In this document: piece by piece, positions 42,851 through 51,308 of the stretch | Layout: every line of letters begins with the position of its first letter | Position numbering within the stretch: position 1 is the stretch's first letter | NCBI RefSeq assembly: GCF_002001105.1 | Contig: NZ_MUNP01000059.1 | Coordinates: 1 to 64,000 of the forward strand | Source: Rhodanobacter sp. C06 | GTDB taxonomy: Bacteria; Pseudomonadota; Gammaproteobacteria; Xanthomonadales; Rhodanobacteraceae | DNA length: 64,000 nt | Direction: 5' to 3' | Program-made: the position numbers and the translations under genes | The notes under the pieces: generated by a model | What the model saw: the letters and a program-made list of their open reading frames with translations, nothing else | The model's database searches: none | Told to the model about the DNA's origin: nothing

Positions 42851-43993
42851 ATGAAGATCGTGGCTGGTGCGTTTTTCGCCTGTCTGCTGGCCACCACCGG
42901 CATCGCGCGGCCGGCCATGGCGGAGTCGGCCCGGCAGTCGTTCGACCTGCGCGTCCTCGATGCGCCGCATGCGGTGCGTACCGATGCCGGCATGCAGGTA
43001 TTCCAGGAGCTGCACCTGACCAATTTCACCGATGCGCCGCTTGCCGTGGCGCGCGTCGAGGTGGTGGACGCGGCGGACGGGCAGGTATTGGTGGCGTTCG
43101 CGGGCGAAGACCTGCAGCGACGCTTTGCGTTGATCGGTACGCCGCACGCCGCACGCGACACGATCGTGCCGCCCGGTCGCCGCGGCGTGGTCTACATCGA
43201 GTGGCCCGTGCATGACCGTCGTCCGACGGCGATCGAACACGTGGTGACGTATGCGGCACCGGGCGACGCCGGGCGGGGCTCCGTGCGCGGTGTCCGCGCG
43301 ACGGTGGCGTATGCGACCGGCACCCCGCTCGGCCCGCCGTTGCGGGGCGGTCCATGGATCGCCGTGCATGCAGCCGCGTGGCGCAACGGCCATCGCCGCG
43401 TTTTCAACACGGTCAATGGCATGGCGTGCATTCCGGGACGTTTCGCGGTCGACTTCATCCGGGTCGACGCCGCCGGGCGCACGACACACGGGAATCCGGA
43501 CGTGCCGGGCGACTGGCTCGGCTACGGTGCCGCGGTGCTGGCCGTTGCCGACGCCAGCGTGGCTGCCGTGCGCGATGCGATGGCCGAGTCCGCCAGTGTG
43601 TCCGGCAACCCGAAACATGCGCTGGCCGAGGACGCGGGCAACTACGTGGCGCTACGCCTCGACGAGGGCCGCTACGCGTTCTACGAGCACCTGCGGCCTG
43701 GCAGCGTCGCGGTGAGGGTCGGCCAGCGCGTGCATCGAGGCGAGGTGCTCGGGCAGTTGGGCTTCACCGGCGCGTCGGTTGGCCCGCACCTGCACTTCCA
43801 CGTGTCCGATGGGCTTTCCACGCTGGCCTCGGAGGGGCGGCCGTTCGTGTTCGACGCGTTTGATCTGCTGGGCGCCTACGCGGATCCGGGGATGTTCGGC
43901 AAGGCAGTCTGGACGCCGCGGAACGAGGCGGAGGCGCGGCGACGGCAGGGGGAATGGCCTGCGGAGAACGCCGTCGTCCGTTTCGCCGATTGA
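42851..43993 (+). CDS. Secreted M23-family peptidase
   Basis: 380 residues from the ATG at 42851, with GGAGCGG 6 bases upstream; the signal peptide ends about residue 24 (RPAMAESA). An N-terminal beta domain (about 25-170) precedes a LytM/M23 domain. The second metal motif is intact, GPHLHFHVSD, after GEVLGQLGFTGASV. The first motif, normally HxxxD, reads RFAVD in PGRFAVDFIRV, so its first His is replaced by Arg. This matches a described M23 variant with RFAxD, but hydrolytic activity should not be taken for granted. The family cuts peptidoglycan cross-links or acts as a hydrolase activator. Confidence 0.82.
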   Translation: MKIVAGAFFACLLATTGIARPAMAESARQSFDLRVLDAPHAVRTDAGMQVFQELHLTNFTDAPLAVARVEVVDAADGQVLVAFAGEDLQRRFALIGTPHAARDTIVPPGRRGVVYIEWPVHDRRPTAIEHVVTYAAPGDAGRGSVRGVRATVAYATGTPLGPPLRGGPWIAVHAAAWRNGHRRVFNTVNGMACIPGRFAVDFIRVDAAGRTTHGNPDVPGDWLGYGAAVLAVADASVAAVRDAMAESASVSGNPKHALAEDAGNYVALRLDEGRYAFYEHLRPGSVAVRVGQRVHRGEVLGQLGFTGASVGPHLHFHVSDGLSTLASEGRPFVFDAFDLLGAYADPGMFGKAVWTPRNEAEARRRQGEWPAENAVVRFAD

Positions 43994-44012
43994 GCTGCGT
44001 TTTGAGGGGCGC

Positions 44013-45050
44013 CTAAGCGAGCGACCACGCCACGTCCTGGCCCGCCCGGAACGGCACGCAGACGCTGTCGCCGAAGGGCAGCGTGTCGGGCACGGTCCAG
44101 GGCTTGCGCTCCAGCGTGATCTTGTCGGCGTTGCGCGGAAGGCCGTAGAAGTCCGGACCGTGGAAACTGGCGAAAGCTTCGAGCCGGTCGAGTTTGCCGA
44201 GCGAGTCGAAGGCCTCGGCGTACAGCTCGATCGCCGCGTGCGCGGTGTAGATGCCGGCGCAGCCGCAGGCGGCTTCCTTGGCGTGCTGCGCATGCGGCGC
44301 GCTGTCGGTGCCCAGGAAGAAGTGCGGATCGCCGTTGGTGGCCGCTTCCAGCAGGGCCTGGCGATGCGTCTCGCGCTTCAGCACCGGCAGGCAGTAGTGG
44401 TGCGGGCGGATGCCGCCCTCGAAAATCGCGTTGCGGTTGAGCAGCAGGTGGTGCGCGGTGATGGTGGCGCCCACGTGCGCCGGCGCTTCGCGGATGAACT
44501 CAGCCGCGGCACGCGTGGTGATGTGCTCCAGCACCATGCGCAGTTGCGGGAAACGCGCGCGCAGCGGGATCAGGTGGCGCTCGATGAAGGCCTGTTCGCG
44601 GTCGAAGATGTCCACCGCCGGATCGGTGACCTCGCCGTGCATCAGGAGCGGCAGGCGGTGCCGTTCCATCGCTTCCAGCACCGGATACACGTGCGCCAGG
44701 TCGCGCACGCCGGCCTGCGAGTTGGTGGTGGCGCCGGCGGGGTAGTACTTCACGGCGTGCACGAAGCCGCTGGCCTTCGCGCGCGCAATCTCGTCCGGCA
44801 CGGTGGCCTCGGTGAGGTACAGCGTCATCAGCGGCTGGAAGCGCGTGTCCGCCGGCAAGCCGGCGAGGATGCGGCCGCGGTAGGCCTCGGCCTGGGCCAC
44901 CGTGGTCACCGGCGGCTTGAGGTTCGGCATCACGATGGCACGCGCGAACTGCCGCGCGGTGTCGGCCACCACCGCGCCCAGCGCCGCACCGTCGCGCAAG
45001 TGCAGGTGCCAGTCATCGGGGCGGGTGATTTCGAGGCGTGCAGACGACAT
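44013..45050 (-). CDS. pyrC: Dihydroorotase
   Basis: 345 residues from the ATG at 45050, typical of class II dihydroorotases. The zinc motif HLHLR begins at His15, [11 protein letters not shown] carries the Lys that is carbamylated, and [29 protein letters not shown] and GTDSAPH give the remaining metal and substrate residues. It catalyses ring closure of carbamoyl aspartate in pyrimidine synthesis, in the cytoplasm. The upstream ATG at 45122 would add 24 residues of non-family sequence. No other pyr gene is adjacent. It ends 19 bases from the M23 gene, head-on. Confidence 0.95.
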   Translation of the reverse strand: MSSARLEITRPDDWHLHLRDGAALGAVVADTARQFARAIVMPNLKPPVTTVAQAEAYRGRILAGLPADTRFQPLMTLYLTEATVPDEIARAKASGFVHAVKYYPAGATTNSQAGVRDLAHVYPVLEAMERHRLPLLMHGEVTDPAVDIFDREQAFIERHLIPLRARFPQLRMVLEHITTRAAAEFIREAPAHVGATITAHHLLLNRNAIFEGGIRPHHYCLPVLKRETHRQALLEAATNGDPHFFLGTDSAPHAQHAKEAACGCAGIYTAHAAIELYAEAFDSLGKLDRLEAFASFHGPDFYGLPRNADKITLERKPWTVPDTLPFGDSVCVPFRAGQDVAWSLA

Positions 45051-45248
45051 GCGGTGCGGCTCCGTGAGGCGGATCGAGGCGGTGGGCGCGGGGCGCGGAT
45101 GCCACCGGAACGGGGCCGTCATGGTATCGGATCGATGGGACGCGCTGGCGCCGCCATCGGCGGACGGACCATGACCATTGACCCATGAATGCGATCGGGC
45201 GGGGCGCTAGATTCGAAAATTCTTGCGCCAAGCCATTCGGGGAAAATC

Positions 45249-46835
45249 GTGATCAAGCGTTGCATGTGGGTGCTGTGCCTGGGTTTCAGCAGCATGGCCC
45301 TGGCCCAGGAGCCGGTGGACCTGGAGATGGTCAGCCGCATCCGCCAGGAGGCCTTCCACCATTCGCAGGTGATGGACATCCTCGGCCATCTCACCGAGGA
45401 CATCGGCCCGCGTCTCACCAATTCGCCGCAGATGGCCCTGGCCAATGCCTGGGCCCAGGAGAAGTTCAAGGGCTGGGGCCTGGCCAACGTGCACGATGAG
45501 GCCTTCGACGACTTCGGCCGCGGCTGGGAGTTCAGCGAATCCAGCGTGGAGATGCTGGCGCCCCGCACTGCGCCGCTGTACGCGCTGCCGAAGGCGTGGA
45601 CGCCCGGCACGAATGGCCCGGTCGAGGGCGAGGTGATGCGCGTCAGCATCAAGACCCGCAAGGACCTGGACCAGTACAAGGGCAAGCTCAAGGGCAAGAT
45701 CCTGCTGCTGGACGACGCCCGCGCGTACAAGCCCGGCACCGAGGCCGATTGGCAGCGCTACGACGCGGCCGGTCTCGCCGAGCTGCAGGGCTTCGCCCTG
45801 CCCAAGGATGCGAAGCGCGACCGCGCCGCCTTCCTCAAGCGCTACACCGAACGGCAGGAGCTGGCCCGCGCGATCAACGAGTTCTTCGTCGCCGAGGCTG
45901 CGCTGGCCGCGATCGGCATCAGCGGCTGGGACAACGGCATCATCCGCGTGGGCGGCGGCGGTTCGCGCCGCGCCGGCGAATCCGCGGGCGTGCCGGAGCT
46001 GTCCATGGTCGCCGAGCACTACAACCCGCTGGTGCGCGCGCTGGAGCGCAAGGAGACGGTGAAGCTGCGCGTGAACGTCAAGGCGCGCTTCACCGACGAG
46101 GCCAACCAGCCCGGCTACAACACCGTCGCCGAGATCCCCGGCAGCGGCAAGGCGAGCGAGGTGGTGATGCTGGGCGCGCACATGGATTCCTGGCACACCG
46201 GCACCGGCGCCTCCGACAACGGCGCCGGCGTGGCGGTGATGATGGAGGCGATGCGCATCCTCAAGGCCGTGGGCGCGAAGCCGAAGCGCACCATCCGCGT
46301 GGCGCTGTGGAGCGGCGAGGAGCAGGGCCTGATCGGCTCGCGCGCCTACGTGGCGAAGCACTTCGCGGCGTATCCGGAGCCCACCGATCCCGCGCAGAAG
46401 GCGCTGCCGGCGTCGCTGCGCGAGCCCACCGGCGCGCTGCAGAAGAAGCCGGATTACCAGCGCTTCGCGGCGTACTTCAACATGGACAACGGATCGGGCC
46501 GCTTCCGCGGCATCTACGCCCAGGAGAACACCGCGGCGATGCCGATCTTCAAGGCGTGGCTGGAGCCGTTCCACGACGTCGGCGCCACCACCGTGACCAG
46601 CCGCAACACCGGCAGCACCGACCACGTGTCCTTCGACGCCGTGGGCCTGCCGGGTTTCCAGTTCATCCAGGACCGACTGGACTACTCCACCCAAGTCCAC
46701 CACAGCAACCTGGACACCTACGACCACTCCTCGCCGGAAGACCTGAAGCAGGCCGCTGCCATCGTCGCCTCCTTCGTCTGGCACGCCGCGACGCGCGAGG
46801 AAAAACTGCCGCGCAAGCCGCTGGCGCAGGACTGA
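45249..46835 (+). CDS. Secreted M28-family metallopeptidase
   Basis: 528 residues from a GTG at 45249 with GGGGA upstream; an ATG at 45264 or, further out, 45189 is possible. A signal peptide ends at SMALAQ. A protease-associated-like domain lies around residues 120-260. The two-zinc site of M28 aminopeptidases is complete: GAHMDSWHTGTGASDNGAG (His, Asp), SGEEQGLIGS (Glu), NMDNGSG (Asp) and VHHSNLDTYD (His). It would trim amino acids or dipeptides from peptides in the periplasm or outside. A GC-rich hairpin follows 14 bases after the stop. Confidence 0.9.
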   Translation: MIKRCMWVLCLGFSSMALAQEPVDLEMVSRIRQEAFHHSQVMDILGHLTEDIGPRLTNSPQMALANAWAQEKFKGWGLANVHDEAFDDFGRGWEFSESSVEMLAPRTAPLYALPKAWTPGTNGPVEGEVMRVSIKTRKDLDQYKGKLKGKILLLDDARAYKPGTEADWQRYDAAGLAELQGFALPKDAKRDRAAFLKRYTERQELARAINEFFVAEAALAAIGISGWDNGIIRVGGGGSRRAGESAGVPELSMVAEHYNPLVRALERKETVKLRVNVKARFTDEANQPGYNTVAEIPGSGKASEVVMLGAHMDSWHTGTGASDNGAGVAVMMEAMRILKAVGAKPKRTIRVALWSGEEQGLIGSRAYVAKHFAAYPEPTDPAQKALPASLREPTGALQKKPDYQRFAAYFNMDNGSGRFRGIYAQENTAAMPIFKAWLEPFHDVGATTVTSRNTGSTDHVSFDAVGLPGFQFIQDRLDYSTQVHHSNLDTYDHSSPEDLKQAAAIVASFVWHAATREEKLPRKPLAQD

Positions 46836-46848
46836 CCCTGCTTTCTCT

Positions 46849-46871
46849 CCCCTCCCCCTGCGGGGGAGGGG
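46849..46871 (+). terminator. GC-rich hairpin after the M28 gene, part of a dispersed repeat
   Basis: CCCCTCCCCC pairs with GGGGGAGGGG over 10 bases with a 3-base loop. The sequence that follows (to about 46960: GAGGGTTCGGGCG, then CCCGAACCCTCATCCGGCG) is itself an inverted repeat and recurs in shorter form near 60836-60950. It is probably both a terminator and a member of a dispersed intergenic repeat family. Confidence 0.65.
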
Positions 46872-47058
46872 TTGGGGAGAGGGTTCGGGCGAAGCGCGCC
46901 GATTCCAGCCAGTCCCGAACCCTCATCCGGCGCTGCGCGCCACCTTCCTCGCTCCCCAATACGGCACCCTCCATGGCGCCTCTCCGCGTCTCCCGATAGG
47001 AGAAGGGATCAAGCCACGGCGCTTGAGGCCCGCCACACAGCGTGGGACGATCCCGCCG

Positions 47059-47508
47059 ATGAGCGACCAGTCCGCCCCGTCGACACATTTGCGTGACCTC
47101 GCCCGCCTGCGACGCGTGCGCGACCGCATCGACCGCGAATACGCGCAGCCGCTGAATGTCGACGACTTGGCGCACACGATCGGCATGTCGGCGGGACACC
47201 TCAGCCGCCAGTTCAAGCTCGCCTTCGGCGAGTCGCCCTACAGTTATTTGATGACGCGGCGCATCGAGCGCGCGATGGCGCTGCTGCGCCGCGGTGACCT
47301 CGGCGTCACCGAAGTCTGCTACACGGTGGGCTGCGCCTCGCTGGGCACCTTCAGCACCCGCTTCAGCGAACTGGTCGGCATGTCGCCCGGCGCCTACCGG
47401 CGGGAGGCGGCGCAGGCGACGGCGGGCCTGCCGTCCTGCGTGGCGCGGCAGGTGACGCGACCGATCAGGAATCGAGAAGCGCCGGCCACCGAACCCGACC
47501 TAGCATGA
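47059..47508 (+). CDS. AraC-family regulator (DNA-binding domain only)
   Basis: 149 residues. The tandem helix-turn-helix region of AraC spans about residues 14-112: LNVDDLAHTIGMSAGHLSRQFKLAFG and LGVTEVCYTVGCASLGTFSTRFSELVGMSPGAYRR. There is no sensor domain, as in MarA/SoxS-sized regulators. Its stop overlaps the next start by 4 bases (ATGA), so it is translated together with the VOC gene and probably controls it. The C-terminal 35 residues are Arg/Ala-rich and unremarkable. Confidence 0.9.
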   Translation: MSDQSAPSTHLRDLARLRRVRDRIDREYAQPLNVDDLAHTIGMSAGHLSRQFKLAFGESPYSYLMTRRIERAMALLRRGDLGVTEVCYTVGCASLGTFSTRFSELVGMSPGAYRREAAQATAGLPSCVARQVTRPIRNREAPATEPDLA

Positions 47509-47948
47509 CGGCTCCTTCCCCACCGGATATCGCAGTCATGGACATCAGCATCCACGCCAGCTTCCTGCCGCACAGCGACCCGGACGCCTCGCTGGCGTTC
47601 TACCGCGACACGCTGGGCTTCGAGGTGCGCAACGACGTGGGCTACCACGGCATGCGCTGGATCACGGTCGGTTCCGCCGATCAGCCCGACACCGCCATCG
47701 TGCTGTTCCCGCCGAACGCCAGCCCCGGCGTCACCGACGAGGAGAAACGCACCATCGCCGAGATGATGGCCAAGGGCACCTACGCGACCATGCTGCTGGC
47801 CACCCGCGATCTCGATGCCGCGTTCGAGAAGATCCAGGCCAGCGGCGCCGAGATCGTCGAGGAACCGGTCATGCAGCCCTACGGCGTGCGCGACTGCGCC
47901 GTGCGCGACCCGGCCGGCAACCTGCTGCGCGTACAGGAGCGGCGCTGA
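47505..47948 (+). CDS. VOC-family (glyoxalase/bleomycin resistance-like) protein
   Basis: 147 residues; an internal ATG at 47538 (MDISIH) is an alternative start. One VOC module pair is clear: SFLPHSDPDASLAFYRDTLGFEV, WITVGSADQPDTAIVLFPP, TYATMLLATRDLDAAFEKIQASGAEI and VRDCAVRDPAGNLLRVQE. It resembles PhnB/lactoylglutathione lyase-like proteins found next to AraC regulators. The metal His/Glu set is incomplete by eye, so the reaction is unknown. It overlaps the AraC gene and is followed 37 bases later by a DUF1801 gene. Confidence 0.87.
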   Translation: MTAPSPPDIAVMDISIHASFLPHSDPDASLAFYRDTLGFEVRNDVGYHGMRWITVGSADQPDTAIVLFPPNASPGVTDEEKRTIAEMMAKGTYATMLLATRDLDAAFEKIQASGAEIVEEPVMQPYGVRDCAVRDPAGNLLRVQERR

Positions 47949-47985
47949 GCCGCTTGCCGATACGAACCCCAGCGAGGAATCAGCC

Positions 47986-48471
47986 ATGAGCCCGATTGCA
48001 AAGAAGGCTGCAAAGAAGACCCCGAACAAGACCGCTGCGGCGTCCGGCAAAACGGCCGGCTTCAGCGCCGAGGAAAAGGCCGCGATGAAGGCCTATGCCC
48101 AGGAGCTGAAGGCGCAGGCACGCGCGGACCGGACCCGGGAAGACGGCGAGCGCGAGGTGCTGGCGGCGATCGCCGCGATGCCGGAGGCCGATCGCGCCAT
48201 GGCTGGGCGGGTGCATGCCCTCGTCAAGGCGCATGCCCCGACGCTGGTGCCGCGGACCTGGTACGGCATGCCGGCGTATGCGAAGGACGACAAGGTCGTC
48301 TGCTTCTTCAAGGACGCGCTGAAGTTCAAGGACCGGTACGCCACCTTCGGTTTCACCGACAAGGCCACGCTCGACGACGGTGCCATGTGGCCAACGTCAT
48401 ACGCGCTCAAGACCATGAACGCCGAGGTGGAGAAGCGCATCGCCGCGCTGCTGAAGAAGGCGCTGGGCTGA
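47986..48471 (+). CDS. DUF1801/YdhG-like protein
   Basis: 161 residues from the ATG at 47986 (GAGGA ribosome site). The N-terminal 35 residues are Lys/Ala-rich (KKAAKKTPNKTAAAS) and look like a flexible nucleic-acid-binding tail. The rest follows the DUF1801 pattern: HALVKAHAPTLVPRTWYGMPAYAKDDKVVCFFKDALKFKDRYATFGF and LDDGAMWPTSYALKTMN. The biochemical role is not known. It completes an AraC-VOC-DUF1801 set, a frequent grouping in Proteobacteria. Confidence 0.85.
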   Translation: MSPIAKKAAKKTPNKTAAASGKTAGFSAEEKAAMKAYAQELKAQARADRTREDGEREVLAAIAAMPEADRAMAGRVHALVKAHAPTLVPRTWYGMPAYAKDDKVVCFFKDALKFKDRYATFGFTDKATLDDGAMWPTSYALKTMNAEVEKRIAALLKKALG

Positions 48472-48483
48472 GACACACCTCTG

Positions 48484-48502
48484 CCCCAAGCGTCGCTTGG
48501 GG
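48484..48502 (+). terminator. Hairpin after the DUF1801 gene
   Basis: CCCCAAGC pairs with GCTTGGGG around a 3-base loop, 13 bases after the stop. No T-run follows. It likely ends the AraC-VOC-DUF1801 transcript. Confidence 0.55.
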
Positions 48503-48633
48503 GGAAGGCCGGGTGAGGGGCGCCGTTGCTTTCCAACCGAAACGAAGCTGCTCCATCGCGTGCCCGTGCCGACGAGGCGCCACGCACGATCCGCTTCTAT
48601 GATGGCGCCTTGTCCCTTGCCGAGGTGCCTGTC

Positions 48634-50226
48634 ATGCAGATGGCTCTTCCCTGTTCGTGCCGCATCCTGCTGGGACTGCTGCTCGCGCTTCCCGCTTCAT
48701 GGGCTGCAGCCGCCGATTCGGCACCGACGGTACGGATCGACACCGGCACGCTCTCCGGTATCCACGACGCGAAGGCCGGCCTGGACGAGTTCAAGGGCAT
48801 TCCCTATGCCGAGCCGCCGGTCGGCGTGCTGCGCTGGAAGCCGCCGCAACCGGTGGCGTCGTGGAGCGGCGTGCGCAGGGCCGATCATTTCGCCGCTCGC
48901 TGCATGCAGCGCCCGCTGTACGGCGACATGGTGTTCCGCTCCGCCGGCATGAGCGAGGACTGCCTTTACCTCAACGTGTGGATGCCCGCAAAGCACAAGG
49001 CCGGCAAGCTGCCGGTGCTGGTGTATTTCTATGGTGGCAGCCTGTTGGCCGGCGACGGCTCGGAGCCGCGCTACGACGGTGCCAGCCTCGCGCAGCGCGG
49101 CATTGTCACCGTTACGGTGAACTACCGCCTCGACGTGTTCGGCCTGCTGGCCTTGCCCGCGCTGGCCGCCGAGTCGCCGCGGCATGCCGCAGGCAACTAC
49201 AGCCTGCTCGACATGACCGCCGCGCTGCGCTGGGTGCGCGCCAACATCGCCGCGTTCGGCGGCGACCCGGCACGGGTCACCATCGGCGGCGAATCGGCGG
49301 GATCGATGGCAGTGTCGGCGCTGATGGCCTCACCGCTGTCGAAGGACTTGATGCAGCGCGCGATCGGCGAGAGTGGCGCGGTGCTGGGCAACCTGAAGCC
49401 CGAGCCGCTGGCGCTGGCCGAACAGAGGGGCGAGAACTTCATGCACAAGCTTGGCGCCCGTTCGCTGGCTGAATTGCGCGCGATGCCCGCGGCCGACTTG
49501 CTCAAGGCGCTGGGGACATCGGACAGCGACAGCTTCAACCCGACCGTTGATGGCTATTTCCTGGCGCGTTCGCCGGAAGACATCTACGCCGCCGGCGCGC
49601 AGGCACACATCCCCTTGCTGGTGGGCTCGAACTCGCAGGAGGGTTACTGGAAGGCCCTGCTCGGTGACAAGGCGCCCACGCCGGCCAACTATCGCGCCGC
49701 GCTGCGGAAGCAGTTCGGCACGCAGGCGGACGAGGCGCTGAAGCTCTATCCCGGTAGCGACGTGGCCGAGGTGGAGGCTTCCGGCACGGCGTTGTCGGGC
49801 GACCAGTTCATCGCGTTCTCGACCTGGCGCTGGATGGATAGTCAGCGCCGCACCGGCAACGCGCCCGTGTATTACTACTATTTCGAGCAGCCGCGCCCCG
49901 CGAAGCGCGACGGCAGCGCGGGCCCGGGCACCGGCGCCGTGCACAGCGGCGAGATCGAATATGCGCTGGGCAACCTCGATGGCAACCACGTCTACGCATG
50001 GACCACCATCGACCGGCGCGTTTCCAGCGTGATGGAAGGCTATTGGGCGAACTTCATCAAGGCCGGCAATCCGAACGGGCCGGGCCTGCCGACGTGGCCG
50101 ACCGTGACGCCGCAGGATGGCGGCCTGCTGCGCCAGGCGATCGGCGCGCACACGCAGACCTTCATCGACCGCAACGCGCCGCGTTACGAATTCCTCCAGC
50201 GCTTCGAGCCCGACGCGCACTTGTGA
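48634..50226 (+). CDS. Secreted type-B carboxylesterase
   Basis: 530 residues from the ATG at 48634 (GAGG upstream). A signal peptide ends at SWAAAA. Carboxylesterase B signatures: FKGIPYAEPPVGVLRWKPPQP, EDCLYLNVWMP, the oxyanion region VYFYGGSLLAG, NYRLDVFGLLAL, NIAAFGGDPARVTIGGESAGSMAV with nucleophile Ser in GESAG (about residue 222), and a late AVHSGEIEYALGN carrying the likely catalytic His. It hydrolyses esters in the periplasm or outside; aromatic or acetyl esters are possible substrates. It is flanked by hairpins and probably monocistronic. Confidence 0.9.
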   Translation: MQMALPCSCRILLGLLLALPASWAAAADSAPTVRIDTGTLSGIHDAKAGLDEFKGIPYAEPPVGVLRWKPPQPVASWSGVRRADHFAARCMQRPLYGDMVFRSAGMSEDCLYLNVWMPAKHKAGKLPVLVYFYGGSLLAGDGSEPRYDGASLAQRGIVTVTVNYRLDVFGLLALPALAAESPRHAAGNYSLLDMTAALRWVRANIAAFGGDPARVTIGGESAGSMAVSALMASPLSKDLMQRAIGESGAVLGNLKPEPLALAEQRGENFMHKLGARSLAELRAMPAADLLKALGTSDSDSFNPTVDGYFLARSPEDIYAAGAQAHIPLLVGSNSQEGYWKALLGDKAPTPANYRAALRKQFGTQADEALKLYPGSDVAEVEASGTALSGDQFIAFSTWRWMDSQRRTGNAPVYYYYFEQPRPAKRDGSAGPGTGAVHSGEIEYALGNLDGNHVYAWTTIDRRVSSVMEGYWANFIKAGNPNGPGLPTWPTVTPQDGGLLRQAIGAHTQTFIDRNAPRYEFLQRFEPDAHL

Positions 50227-50256
50227 GAAGTGCGCGGGCAGGCGATGGCCGCGACT

Positions 50257-50619
50257 TCAGTAAGGTCGCGTGCGCTTGTCGCCCGCGCCGGCGGCCTGCA
50301 TCTCGACGCTCAGGCTGAAGCTGCGCTTCTCGCCCGGCTGCATGGCGCCGACGCCCACCAGCTTGCGCGCGATCTCCTCGCCGCGCTCGTTGCGGATCGT
50401 CAGCACCATCGAGTATTCCCACGCGCCGCCGTCCGGATTGCGGAGGCTGCCCTCCACCCGCAGCGGCACGGACGCCGCTGCCGCGCCTGCGTCGGCCGAT
50501 TCGCTGAAACGCAGCTTGTGGCGGCAGGCCGGGCACACGCTCGCACTTTCGAGGATGGTCTCCCGGCAGTGCGGGCAGGTGCGCGTCGCCCCGGCCGTGC
50601 CCGGGCGCGCGGTGGTCAC
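50257..50619 (-). CDS. Zinc-ribbon protein coupled to bactofilin
   Basis: 120 residues from a GTG at 50619 that overlaps the bactofilin stop (GTGA), so translation is coupled. The N-terminus is a zinc ribbon, CPHC and CPAC at about residues 14-33 (RTCPHCRETILESASVCPACRH). The rest is a small beta-rich domain (VEGSLRNPDGGAWEYSMVLTIRNERGEEIARK, then PGEKRSFSLSVEM). I do not know a named family. The coupling implies a partner or regulator of the bactofilin filament. Confidence 0.75.
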   Translation of the reverse strand: MTTARPGTAGATRTCPHCRETILESASVCPACRHKLRFSESADAGAAAASVPLRVEGSLRNPDGGAWEYSMVLTIRNERGEEIARKLVGVGAMQPGEKRSFSLSVEMQAAGAGDKRTRPY

Positions 50620-51137
50620 GAAGTCGTGCCGCCGTGTCCGCGGGAGGTGTCCTTGTCGTCCCAGCCGAACTCGGCCTGGCCACGCATGCGCGAGCCGGCC
50701 GCCACGCTGAGCGACCCGGCCTTCAGGTCGCCGGTCAGCGCGCCGCTCTGCAGCAGTTCCACGTGCACCGCGGATTCGATGTTGCCCACCAGTTCGCCTC
50801 CGATCGTGACCTTCTCGGCACGCACGCTGCCGGTCACCTTGGCGCCGGGTTCGATGGTGAGGTCCCCGCGCACGCTGACGTCGCCCTTGAAGTTGCCGGC
50901 GATGCGCACGTGGCCCGCGCCCTCGATCTTGCCCTCGATCGTGATGTCGGGCGCGATCAGCGATTCGGCCTTGGGCTTGGCCGCCACGGCCGCGAGGGCG
51001 GGACGCGGTGCCGGTTGTGCCGGCTGTACCGGTGCTGCCGTTTCGGGCTTGTTCTCCGGGATATCGTGACGTGTCTGCTCGGTGGTTTCGGGCGCCGCGG
51101 TGGCGGGGGACTTCACGGGTTCTTTCCACAAGGCCAT
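50616..51137 (-). CDS. Bactofilin (polymer-forming cytoskeletal protein)
   Basis: 173 residues from the ATG at 51137. A Pro/Ala-rich, unstructured N-terminal tail (about 1-60) precedes the right-handed beta-helix of bactofilins: LIAPDITIEGKIEGAGHVRIAGNFKGDVSVRGDLTIEPGAKVTG, then VRAEKVTIGGELVGNIESAVHVELLQSG. Bactofilins self-assemble into nucleotide-free filaments that place cell-wall enzymes and shape cells. The C-terminal tail is Gly/Arg-rich. It is the first gene of an overlapping pair with a zinc-ribbon gene. Confidence 0.9.
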   Translation of the reverse strand: MALWKEPVKSPATAAPETTEQTRHDIPENKPETAAPVQPAQPAPRPALAAVAAKPKAESLIAPDITIEGKIEGAGHVRIAGNFKGDVSVRGDLTIEPGAKVTGSVRAEKVTIGGELVGNIESAVHVELLQSGALTGDLKAGSLSVAAGSRMRGQAEFGWDDKDTSRGHGGTTS

Positions 51138-51308
51138 GGCGGGGCTCCGGTTTCGCTCGGGGGAAGGTCGAGCGTACCCCTCGAATGAATGGGATGGAAA
51201 CCGGTGCAGACAGCTGCGGTTCATCGCGCGAACGCAGATGAATGGTCCGTTGGTGCGATGGAGTGTCGAGGTACGCAGCCATTCGTGGCAGCGCTGGCAT
51301 AAACGCGT

